DNA from: Candidatus Thiosymbion ectosymbiont of Robbea hypermnestra
Lineage (GTDB): Bacteria > Pseudomonadota > Gammaproteobacteria > Chromatiales > Chromatiaceae
Assembly (NCBI GenBank): GCA_020443945.1
Contig: JAIZWN010000706.1
Coordinates: forward strand, 1 to 8,453
Length of the DNA: 8,453 nucleotides
Direction: 5' to 3'
Shown: positions 1 to 7,622 of the stretch, piece by piece
How positions within the stretch are numbered: position 1 is the first letter of the stretch
How the letters are laid out: every line of letters begins with the position of its first letter
Translations under genes and position numbers: made by a program
The notes under the pieces: generated by a model
Told to the model about the DNA's origin: nothing
The model's database searches: none
The model's input: only the letters and a program-made list of their open reading frames with translations

Positions 1-33
1 TTGAACACCCTTTTGTATCATAAACCTAGATGG

Positions 34-198
34 CTATTGTACTCGAATAATATTCGGGCGGTACAACTCTAATATTGGTTCGGTTTTCTTATAGTTTTGA
101 ACGAGCCACCCAATCAAGCCGATCGTGGTGGCCAGAACCAGCGCAAAAATGATTTTCAGATATCCAAGGAACTCTTTGACCTCATCGATTTCACCCAT
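34..198 (-). CDS. Tiny single-span membrane protein, partner of an addiction-module antitoxin
   Basis: About 54 residues if translation starts at the ATG whose first base is 198. I chose this start because a GGAG Shine-Dalgarno lies 6 nt upstream and the gene then overlaps the preceding antitoxin gene by only 8 bp. An ATG at 210 is the alternative, and a longer reading from 348 would lie mostly inside the antitoxin gene. The N-terminus (GEIDEVKEF) is charged, residues about 14-33 form one hydrophobic helix (YLKIIFALVLATTIGLIGWL), and the polar tail ends in RPNIIRVQ. The helix ending in GWLVQNY resembles, from memory, small proteins encoded beside addiction-module antitoxins that carry a second membrane helix. 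None follows here, so the gene may be C-terminally truncated. Overlap with the antitoxin implies translational coupling. A role as membrane toxin is inference only. Confidence 0.5.
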   Translation of the reverse strand: MGEIDEVKEFLGYLKIIFALVLATTIGLIGWLVQNYKKTEPILELYRPNIIRVQ

Positions 199-412
199 GT
201 CGTACTCCATCGGTCCTGAATATTTCCTCCATGGGAATTCCTGCAAGTCTTCCCGCTCTATACGCTCTGAGTCTTTTTTCTGCCTCTTCTGCCCATAGTT
301 CATCCATCTTTCGGTCAGGTTCATCGAGGCTTTCCAATAAACCTTCAACGATCATAAATCGTTCTCCCGGTTTAAGCGCCATTGCTTGTTCGAGTATTTC
401 TTTGCTACTCAT
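191..412 (-). CDS. Addiction-module antitoxin-like protein (PF09720 / TIGR02574 type)
   Basis: This 73-residue protein has the full signature of the 'putative addiction module component' family: an N-terminal helix (SSKEILEQAMALKPGERFMIVEGLLESLD), then ELWAEEAEKRLRAYRAGRLAGIPMEEIF at about residues 39-66. The start ATG at 412 has a GGGGTGA Shine-Dalgarno-like stretch 6 nt upstream. Proteins of this family are short, probably unstable antitoxins, normally encoded just before a ParE/RelE-type toxin. Here the next gene on the strand overlaps by 8 bp, as expected for a TA pair, but it encodes a one-helix membrane protein and no ParE-like reading frame is visible. Family assignment rests on remembered sequence features; its activity is not shown. 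Confidence 0.85.
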   Translation of the reverse strand: MSSKEILEQAMALKPGERFMIVEGLLESLDEPDRKMDELWAEEAEKRLRAYRAGRLAGIPMEEIFRTDGVRHG

Positions 413-473
413 TTGGTTTCACCCCATTCTTTCGCTGGAGCGTGAGAACGAGCCCGATCAATGGGCACAGCCA

Positions 474-577
474 ATCCTACCCTTTGCGCCTTTGCGGTTT
501 ATCGTAATCGTTCAGCCCCCCGCTGTTTTTGCCATCCCTGGCGTCTGGATTCCGGCGTCCCAGCCGGAATGACGAGG
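474..577. repeat. Composite dispersed repeat, copy A
   Basis: This stretch matches positions 1587-1704 in the same orientation. Shared blocks are ATCCTACCCTTTGCG, CCTTTGCGGTTTATCGTAA, GCTGTTTTTGCCATCCCTGG and CTGGATTCCGG, then CCGGAATGACGA. Copy A lacks a 9-base TCCTTTGCG unit and a TTCAG duplication found in copy B. Its right end is a palindrome with 8-bp arms (549-556 and 563-570) and a 6-nt loop. I recall both the CTTTGCG-type block and the ATTCCGG/CCGGAAT palindrome as dispersed intergenic strings in many proteobacterial genomes. It fills most of the 413-592 gap, where I see no gene. Confidence 0.85.
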
Positions 578-592
578 TGGGAGCTGAATTAT

Positions 593-658
593 GGGAAAGG
601 GGTCAGGTCTTGATCTGTGCCTTCAAGGGTCACGGATCAAGACCTGCCCCCATTTCCC
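593..658. repeat. Large REP-like inverted repeat (RAYT-associated type)
   Basis: The left arm (593-615) and right arm (635-658) are inverted copies, differing by one substitution and one inserted base. The arm core is CAGGTCTTGATC. The 19-nt loop can pair further (GTG..CCTT with AAGG..CAC), so nearly the whole 66 bp can fold into one hairpin. The GGGGTCAGGTCTTGA motif is, from memory, a common element linked to REP-associated tyrosine transposases (Y1/IS200-like). No transposase gene is in the window, so it would have to be mobilised in trans. Its right arm contains the stop codon and last nine codons of the neighbouring 83-residue gene. Confidence 0.8.
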
Positions 659-881
659 TTCGACCAGCTTTCATTTGTTCGATGTATCCAGAAGCCAGAG
701 ATAGCCGTTTTTCGATTTCGTCATAACCGATATATTCGCCTACTGAGATAATATCCAGAAGGTTCTGACTGACCTGACTGTACACGGTTTCTTCAAGTTG
801 TTTGACGATGACCTTAACGTCCGGGTTCTTTTCTTCTATCGCTTTCAATTGAACGATTGTTTTTAAGATTTCGTCTAACAT
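630..881 (-). CDS. Hypothetical 83-residue protein with repeat-derived C-terminus
   Basis: I do not recognise the family. The start is convincing: the ATG at 881 is preceded by a strong AGAGGAG Shine-Dalgarno 10 nt upstream. The protein looks helical and charged (LDEILKTIVQLKAIEEKNPDVKVIVKQLEE at residues 2-31), with a middle segment SQNLLDIISVGEYIGYDEIEKRLSLASGYIEQMKAG and no membrane helix or signal peptide. Residues 75-83 (REMGAGLDP) are encoded by an arm of the REP-like hairpin, so the original C-terminus was probably different. It lies 109 bp beyond hicA on the same strand, with a dispersed repeat between them. Base composition is AT-rich (25 of 60 G+C at 721-780). A regulatory or antitoxin-like role would fit the neighbourhood, but nothing in the sequence proves it. 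Confidence 0.6.
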   Translation of the reverse strand: MLDEILKTIVQLKAIEEKNPDVKVIVKQLEETVYSQVSQNLLDIISVGEYIGYDEIEKRLSLASGYIEQMKAGRREMGAGLDP

Positions 882-900
882 AGCAAGGTTTCTCCTCTTT

Positions 901-951
901 ATTGGTGTTCATTCGTGGTTTTTCGATGCGGTTCGTTTTACTCACCGCATC
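901..951. repeat. Dispersed intergenic string plus 8-bp inverted repeat
   Basis: Bases 901-920 (ATTGGTGTTCATTCGTGGTT) match, from memory, a string scattered through many bacterial genomes. It is followed by a perfect inverted repeat, GATGCGGT (925-932) and ACCGCATC (944-951), with an 11-nt loop. The pair lies in the 109-bp gap between hicA and the 83-residue gene. No poly-T run follows the stem on the minus strand, so I do not call it a terminator. Confidence 0.55.
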
Positions 952-990
952 CTACGCGGGCTTTCATTGCATAGGGGTTGAGCCGTTTTC

Positions 991-1206
991 CTATCCCTTC
1001 TCGATAAATGTCTTCCAGTCAATTCCGAGTTGTCGGATCGCCGCCCGTATCGTTCCTAACTTGAGGTCACGACCACCCCAATCCGGTAATGACGTGACTC
1101 GCTGGGTTATCGGATTAAACCATTTACGATGAGAGCCGCCACTCTTGCGTGGTAACTCATAACACCCCAAAGCAGCCAATTTTCGAGTGACCTCCCGGTA
1201 TTTCAC
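991..1206 (-). CDS. hicA: HicA-type mRNA interferase toxin
   Basis: This 71-residue protein has the compact dsRBD-like HicA fold signature: N-terminal REVTRKLAALGCYELPRKSGGSH, then a strand region (RKWFNPITQRVTSLPDW), then the C-terminal RDLKLGTIRAAIRQLGID. The invariant catalytic histidine of the family is His26 in GGSHRKW. HicA toxins bind and cleave mRNA and halt translation until neutralised by HicB. The start is GTG at 1206, overlapping the hicB stop as GTGA (1203-1206), which implies translational coupling. The order is antitoxin first, toxin second, the reverse of the E. coli hicAB order but common elsewhere. The length is normal and the catalytic residue is present, so it is probably functional. 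Confidence 0.9.
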   Translation of the reverse strand: MKYREVTRKLAALGCYELPRKSGGSHRKWFNPITQRVTSLPDWGGRDLKLGTIRAAIRQLGIDWKTFIEKG

Positions 1207-1448
1207 GCAGTTGCCACCAGCGTCTCAAGCCAAACGGAACCAGTTGTATCAGGGAGATGTAAGCTGGTAGGTAATGAACGGCCCAAATCCCGATATGCTT
1301 CAATTACTGCCAGAAGGGCATCTTGAACGTTAGCTAAAGCTTCCTCAACGGTATCTCCTTCCGTAACTAATTCCGGCAATACCGGTGAAGTAACGGTAAA
1401 CCCGCCTTCCGACTGCGGATCTAAAACCAGAGGGACTTTATAAAGCAT
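1203..1448 (-). CDS. hicB: HicB-family antitoxin (short form)
   Basis: An 81-residue protein starting at the ATG at 1448, chosen because GGAG lies 7 nt upstream and because the family begins with a strand such as LYKVPLVLDPQ. A reading from 1514 would add 22 residues with no family resemblance. The HicB partial RNase H-like core is visible: GGFTVTSPVLPELVTEGDTVEEALANVQDALLAVIEAY (residues 15-52). HicB binds and blocks HicA, and full-length forms also repress their own promoter through a C-terminal HTH or ribbon-helix-helix domain. This protein ends soon after the core (LHLPDTTGSVWLETLVATA), so a separate DNA-binding domain is not evident. The promoter should lie between 1449 and about 1560, but I found no convincing -10/-35 pair there. 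Confidence 0.88.
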   Translation of the reverse strand: MLYKVPLVLDPQSEGGFTVTSPVLPELVTEGDTVEEALANVQDALLAVIEAYRDLGRSLPTSLHLPDTTGSVWLETLVATA

Positions 1449-1586
1449 TTGGAAACTCCAAGGAGATGTGTCAGGCTCATTGATGGGCACGCTACGCTTT
1501 GTGCTTCTTAACAAGTAGTCGTAGCTTAGAAACTTTCGTGGAATGACCGAATCTTAAAACCATCTTGAGGGGCGCTTGCTTTGCCC

Positions 1587-1704
1587 ATCCTACCCTTTGC
1601 GTCCTTTGCGCCTTTGCGGTTTATCGTAATCGTTCAGTTCAGCCCCCGCTGTTTTTGCCATCCCTGGCACCTGGATTCCGGCACTCCCTGCCGGAATGAC
1701 GATG
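1587..1704. repeat. Composite dispersed repeat, copy B
   Basis: Direct-orientation copy of 474-577 and the longer of the two: it has the tandem CCTTTGCGT/CCTTTGCGC units and a duplicated TTCAG. It ends with the same type of palindrome, ATTCCGGC (1675-1682) and GCCGGAAT (1690-1697), around a 7-nt loop. Copies A and B bracket the hicBA genes and the 83-residue gene. I see no gene in 1515-1862; most of that stretch is this repeat, copy C and the hairpin next to mutB. Confidence 0.85.
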
Positions 1705-1758
1705 AGGTTTGGACGATTACGCGATTCCCCCGATCACTACCAAATTCACCGCTGCTCA

Positions 1759-1797
1759 ACCTACTCTTTGCGTCCTTTGCGCCTTTGCGGTTTATCG
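1759..1797. repeat. Partial third copy of the composite repeat (copy C)
   Basis: Only the left half of the element is present: ACCTACTCTTTGCG, the CCTTTGCGC unit and GCGGTTTATCG. It has the same orientation as copies A and B and lies 54 bp past the end of copy B. The palindromic right half is missing, so this may be a decayed or recombined copy. Confidence 0.75.
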
Positions 1798-1813
1798 GTC
1801 ACCGGCTATCCGC

Positions 1814-1862
1814 CGCCAGCTTCCAGCGGCTTGGAGGCTGGAAGCTGGCGACTGGTGGCTGG
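1814..1862. repeat. Perfect 14-bp hairpin and five heptamer repeats at the mutB stop
   Basis: Bases 1814-1827 and 1837-1850 are perfect inverted copies (CGCCAGCTTCCAGC and its complement) with a 9-nt loop. Overlapping this on the plus strand are five contiguous heptamers ending in TGG: GGCTTGG, AGGCTGG, AAGCTGG, CGACTGG and TGGCTGG (1828-1862). They run right up to the mutB stop codon at 1863. On the minus-strand transcript the stem starts 12 nt after the stop codon. It could protect the mRNA 3' end, but there is no U-tract, so it is not a classic intrinsic terminator. Confidence 0.75.
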
Positions 1863-4043
<2,181 letters not shown>

Positions 4044-4047
4044 GGTC

Positions 4048-6204
4048 TTAGACCCCCATTGTGTTCTGTAATTTGTCCAGCAGTTCGTAGCAGTTGGCCC
4101 GGAGGTGGATGAAGTCGTCCACGCCGGCGCCCTTGAAGGCTTCGATATGGTCGGCGGGATAGCCCGCTACCAGTACCTGGATGTCCGGTTTGGCGATCTT
4201 GAGTCCTCTGGCCAGGGGCGGCACCAGGTCGGGGTAGGTCTTGTCCGTGGAGCAGATGACGACGGCCTGCGCCCCGGAGTCGAGGGCCGCCTGGAGGGCC
4301 TGGTCGGTGGTCTCGAAGCCGTCGTTGCCGATGACCTCAAAGGCGCCGACCTCGAGAAAGCCGCGGCTGAAGTCGGCCCTGGCCTTGTGTTGGGGGATGG
4401 GTCCCATGTTGGCGAGGAAGACCTTGGGTGGGGCCCCGGTGCGTTCGGCAAAGGTCTCGGAGCGTTGGCGCAGGGCCTCGAAGGGCTCGGCCCCCCGCTT
4501 GATCGCGACCGGCTTGGATAGTGATTCCGCGGTCTCGCCGGCGGCCAGGGTGCGGTACAGGTCGGTCAGGGTCGCGCCATCCGCGGCCGCGGCCGTGGCG
4601 GCGGCGATGCGCTGGTCCGCGGGGGCCTCCGCCAGCTTTTGCAGGGCGCTTTGGCGGGCGCCGTCGTCTACCGCTTCCCGAAACGCCTTGAGCTTGGCGG
4701 CGCGTTGCTGCCGCAGGGCCATGCGATCGATTTCCTCTGGCGTCAGGGGATTGTCAGTCGGGTTCGGGTACATGTTAGTGCCCACGAACACGTCCCGGCG
4801 TTGCGCATAGGCCTTGGCCCGCTGGTCGGAGACGGTCGCCACCTGCTCCTGGGGGAAGCCTGAATATAAGGCCCCGGTCATGCCATCTCGCTTCTCGACC
4901 TCCTGGAACAGCTCCCAGCTCTTGCCGGCCAGGGTGTCGGTGAGGTTTTCCACATACCAGGAGCCGCCCGCCGGGTCGATGGCGCGGGTCAGCCCGGCCT
5001 CTTCGCGCAGGACGGTGTGGGTGTTGCGGGCGACCCGTCGGCTGAAGTCGCTGGGGACGCGGGCGACCTCGTCCATGGGTCCGATGTGCAGGCTGTCGCA
5101 GCCCCCCAGGACGCCGGAAAATGCCTCGGTGGTGGCGCGCAGCATGTTGACGTTGGGGTCGTAGAGGGTCTTGTTCCAGCCCGAGGTGCGGGTGTGGATG
5201 CGCATCTTCTGGGCCTCCTCACCGCCGCCGAAGGCCGCGACGATCTTGGCCCACAGCATCCGGGCGGCCCGGAGCTTGGCGATCTCCATGAACAGGTTGG
5301 AGCCCAGGGAGAAGGCGAAGAGCATACGCGGAGCGGCCTGGTCGACGGGAACGCCGCGCGCATCGAGCTCCCGCAGGTACTCGACCCCGGTGGCGAGGGT
5401 GAAGGCGAGTTCCTGCACCGCGTTGCCGCCGCCGTCATGGTAGGGATGGCCGCGGACCAGCACCGTCCGCAGCTCGGGCGCATTGGCGACGGCCCAGCGC
5501 GTGAGCTGCGCCATCTCCTCATAGGCCCCGCGCCGGGAACGCGGCAGCCGCCCCGTAATCGCCAGCTCGCCCAGGGGATCGGCGCCGATACAGCCTTTCA
5601 GTTTGGCCCCGGAGCGGGACTGCTTTTCCAGCATGGCCAGCACCATCGCCAGCAGCGGCAGTCCCGCCACGCCGGGCTGGACAAAGAGTGGCGTCTGCTC
5701 CAGGTCGACGCCCTCGAGGGCCACGGTCAGATCGTCCAGGCAGGAGAGGGACAGGCCGCCCTCGCCGACCATTTCGGACAGCGCGAAATTCGCGTCCTCC
5801 CCCCGGCGGGTGGCGAAATCCAGCCGCATATTGATTGCCGTCTGGCCCCGCTCGAGATCGGCGCGCAACGCCCGGTTGAAGGCTTCCGGCGTGGCGTCGG
5901 TCAGCTCCTGGCCGACCTCCCAGGGCGCCTGCTTGTAGCCCAGGGTCTCGGTGCCGCGGACAAAGGGGGCGAAGCCCGGCAGCGAGCCCAGATGGGGCAA
6001 GCCGGCGACATCCTCCGCCCGATACATGGGCTGGAGCTCGATGCCCTCATGGGTTTTGGTGACCAGTCTCTTCTCGAAGGAGCCGCCTTTGAGGGCGGCC
6101 TCCGCGGCGGCTCGCCACGTGTCGTAGTCGGTGGTCGGAAACTCGGTGAACGCAGGGGCGTCCAGCCCGGCTGCGGGCTGCTGATCGACGGTGTGGTGCG
6201 ACAT
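4048..6204 (-). CDS. mutA: Methylmalonyl-CoA mutase, small (non-catalytic) subunit
   Basis: This is the structural partner of MutB in the heterodimeric mutase. I start it at the ATG at 6204 (718 residues), which has GAGG 7 nt upstream. The reading from 6327 would add 41 residues of low-complexity, non-family sequence. The barrel region is a divergent MutB paralogue: compare RIHTRTSGWNKTLYDPNVN (335-353) with the MutB RTHSQTSGW block, and RVARNTHTVLREEAGL (390-405), DPAGGSWYVENLTD (410-423). The C-terminal domain (about 593-718) has the B12-domain fold, but NMGPIPQHKARADFSRGF (599-616) stands where MutB has DxHxxG, so it cannot bind cobalamin the same way. This is normal for MutA. At 718 residues it is longer than P. 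shermanii MutA (638). It is the first gene of the mutA-mutB operon. Confidence 0.96.
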   Translation of the reverse strand: MSHHTVDQQPAAGLDAPAFTEFPTTDYDTWRAAAEAALKGGSFEKRLVTKTHEGIELQPMYRAEDVAGLPHLGSLPGFAPFVRGTETLGYKQAPWEVGQELTDATPEAFNRALRADLERGQTAINMRLDFATRRGEDANFALSEMVGEGGLSLSCLDDLTVALEGVDLEQTPLFVQPGVAGLPLLAMVLAMLEKQSRSGAKLKGCIGADPLGELAITGRLPRSRRGAYEEMAQLTRWAVANAPELRTVLVRGHPYHDGGGNAVQELAFTLATGVEYLRELDARGVPVDQAAPRMLFAFSLGSNLFMEIAKLRAARMLWAKIVAAFGGGEEAQKMRIHTRTSGWNKTLYDPNVNMLRATTEAFSGVLGGCDSLHIGPMDEVARVPSDFSRRVARNTHTVLREEAGLTRAIDPAGGSWYVENLTDTLAGKSWELFQEVEKRDGMTGALYSGFPQEQVATVSDQRAKAYAQRRDVFVGTNMYPNPTDNPLTPEEIDRMALRQQRAAKLKAFREAVDDGARQSALQKLAEAPADQRIAAATAAAADGATLTDLYRTLAAGETAESLSKPVAIKRGAEPFEALRQRSETFAERTGAPPKVFLANMGPIPQHKARADFSRGFLEVGAFEVIGNDGFETTDQALQAALDSGAQAVVICSTDKTYPDLVPPLARGLKIAKPDIQVLVAGYPADHIEAFKGAGVDDFIHLRANCYELLDKLQNTMGV

Positions 6205-6402
6205 TCTTCTACCTCGGGTTAGGGATTGTTCAGGCGGGGTATGGCGCTCGATACCCGGTGAAAATCCTTGGGTGGTGGGGATTATCCCTCTGTTTCTATT
6301 CTCTTCTGGGGACCTTCTTATCGACAAAAAAACCAGCTGTTTCCCGACCGGGGCCGGGCCGGGTGCGCCACAACCGCGGCAGCCGGTCGCGCCCGGACAG
6401 GC

Positions 6403-6429
6403 AAAAGGGATTCAAGCATAAAAAATCCC
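6403..6429 (-). terminator. Weak intrinsic-terminator-like hairpin downstream of tgt
   Basis: Read on the minus strand, GGGATT (6429-6424) and AATCCC (6412-6407) form a 6-bp stem around an 11-nt loop, followed directly by TTTT (6406-6403). It lies about 120 bp beyond the tgt stop codon and 200 bp before mutA, a sensible place to separate the two units. The stem is short and the T-run is only four bases, so read-through is likely. Confidence 0.3.
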
Positions 6430-6440
6430 TGGGAATTTTT
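6421..6440. repeat. A/T-armed near-palindrome upstream of mutA
   Basis: AAAAATCCCTGGGAATTTTT reads almost the same on both strands, with arms AAAAAT..CCC and GGG..ATTTTT and a 1-base asymmetry. The centre is too tight for a good RNA hairpin, so a DNA-binding site is the more natural reading. It lies about 215 bp before the mutA start and overlaps the weak terminator-like hairpin. No specific regulator is recognised. Confidence 0.35.
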
Positions 6441-6492
6441 CTACAGGAAACCCGGACGGACCCCCGAACCCCCGCGCGTGTGGTGTTGTAAT

Positions 6493-6536
6493 TTTGTTGT
6501 CCCTGGGTCTATACGCTGAATCCCGGAAACAACAAA
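6493..6536. repeat. Inverted repeat just after tgt
   Basis: TTTGTTGT (6493-6500) and ACAACAAA (6529-6536) form a perfect 8-bp outer stem. On the minus-strand RNA the stem extends by G-U and G-C pairs to about 11 bp, a sign that the structure may act in the tgt transcript. It starts 9 bp beyond the tgt stop codon. No U-tract follows, so it may be a 3'-end stabilising structure rather than a terminator. Confidence 0.45.
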
Positions 6537-6545
6537 GTTAGAACA

Positions 6546-7622
6546 CTACCCCCGCGCGAAGGCGTCCAGTTCCCCCGCCGCGATGGCGGTCCGCAGGCCG
6601 TGCATGAGCGCCTGATAATAGTGCAGGTTGTGGATGGTATTGAGCTGCGCCCCCAGGATTTCCTTGCAGCGGTCCAGGTGGTGCAGATAGGCGCGGCTGT
6701 AGTGCCGGCAGGTATAGCAGTCGCACAGCGAGTCCAGCGGTCCCTCGTCGGTCCGGTAGCGGGCGTTGCGGAGCTTGACCACCCCGCCGGAGGTGAACAG
6801 AAAGCCGTTGCGGGCGTTGCGCGTGGGCAGCACGCAGTCGAACAGATCGATACCCCGCCGCACCGCCGCGACGATATCCCCCGGCGTGCCGACTCCCATC
6901 AGATAGCGCGGCCGATCCGCCGGCAGGCGCCCGGACAGGAAATCCAGGATGCGCAGCCGATCCTCCGGGGGCTCCCCCACCGAGAGGCCGCCCACGGCGT
7001 AGCCGTCGAATCCCAGGGCCAGCAGACCGGCCAGGGACGCGGCGCGCAGGTGCTCGTACATCCCCCCCTGGATGATGCCGAACAGGGCCGCCGGGTCGTC
7101 CCCATGGGCCTCGCGACTGCGCGCCGCCCAGCGCAGGGAAAGCGTCATGGAGGCCCGCGCGCGCGCCTCGTCCGCCGGAAAGGGCGTGCAGTCGTCGAAG
7201 ATCATGCGGATATCCGCGCCCAGCGCCCGCTGCACCGCTATGGAGTCCTCCGGCGACAGAAAGACCGGGCTGCCGTCCAGCGGGCTCTTGAAGTGCACGC
7301 CCTCCTCCGCGATCCGGCGCAGGGCCCCGAGGCTGAACACCTGAAACCCGCCGGAATCGGTGAGGATCGGCCCCGCCCAGTGCATGAAGCCGTGCAAACC
7401 GCCGAAACGACGGACGATCTCCACGCCGGGCCGCAGCATCAAATGAAAACTGTTGCCGAGAAGGATCCGGGTCCCCAGGCCGGTCAGCTCCTCCGGCGTC
7501 ATGGCCTTCACCGTGCCGTAGGTGCCCACGGGCATGAAGGCGGGGGTCTCGATCTCGCCGCGGTCCAGGATCAGACGCCCGCGTCTGGCGGCGCCATCCC
7601 GCGCCGTGAGCTCAAAGCGCAT
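6546..7622 (-). CDS. tgt: Queuine/preQ1 tRNA-guanine transglycosylase
   Basis: Tgt swaps guanine at position 34 of GUN-anticodon tRNAs (Asp, Asn, His, Tyr) for preQ1, the step that commits tRNA to queuosine. The start is the ATG at 7622 (358 residues): GGAGG lies 9 nt upstream and MRFELTARDG is the usual N-terminus. The TIM-barrel signatures are complete: GNSFHLMLRPG (56-66), GPILTDSGGFQVFSL (84-98) with Asp89, MIFDDCTPFP (140-149), GIIQGG (182-187), AVGGLSVGE (209-217), and FDCVLPTRNARNG (261-273) with nucleophile Asp262. The zinc site is intact: Cys300, Cys302, Cys305 and His331. Homologues are often about 370-375 residues; this one ends earlier, at ELDAFARG. It overlaps the upstream phosphatase gene by 11 bp. 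The common neighbours queA, yajC and secDF are not in the window. Confidence 0.96.
   Translation of the reverse strand: MRFELTARDGAARRGRLILDRGEIETPAFMPVGTYGTVKAMTPEELTGLGTRILLGNSFHLMLRPGVEIVRRFGGLHGFMHWAGPILTDSGGFQVFSLGALRRIAEEGVHFKSPLDGSPVFLSPEDSIAVQRALGADIRMIFDDCTPFPADEARARASMTLSLRWAARSREAHGDDPAALFGIIQGGMYEHLRAASLAGLLALGFDGYAVGGLSVGEPPEDRLRILDFLSGRLPADRPRYLMGVGTPGDIVAAVRRGIDLFDCVLPTRNARNGFLFTSGGVVKLRNARYRTDEGPLDSLCDCYTCRHYSRAYLHHLDRCKEILGAQLNTIHNLHYYQALMHGLRTAIAAGELDAFARG

Larger units (their letters stand above)
6205..6545. other. Intergenic region between tgt and mutA
   Basis: About 340 bp without a credible gene. On the minus strand it runs from the tgt 3' end to the mutA leader. I looked for the conserved B12-box and GCCACTG elements of a cobalamin riboswitch and did not find them. 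Weak promoter-like hexamers exist on the minus strand (for example GATAAT at about 6280 and GAGAAT at about 6302), but none has a good partner at 16-18 bp, so I do not assign a promoter. The section 6351-6400 is very GC-rich, with AT-rich blocks on both sides (6325-6332 and 6415-6440). Confidence 0.6.

Noticed and set aside
474..1797. CRISPR array or insertion sequence suggested by the repeated blocks
   Set aside because: The copies are few, about 100 bp long, unevenly spaced and of different lengths, with no spacers and no transposase gene. They are better explained as dispersed intergenic repeats.
1814..1850. Intrinsic terminator after mutB
   Set aside because: The stem is strong, but no T-run follows on the minus strand.
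5017..6222. 401-codon plus-strand open frame
   Set aside because: Antisense to mutA, whose family match is unambiguous over the whole stretch. The frame survives because of high GC and codon bias.
6205..6327. N-terminal extension of mutA to the ATG at 6327
   Set aside because: The extra 41 residues do not resemble the family, whereas the ATG at 6204 has a good Shine-Dalgarno.
6205..6545. Cobalamin riboswitch upstream of mutA
   Set aside because: The B12-box and GCCACTG elements are absent on the minus strand.
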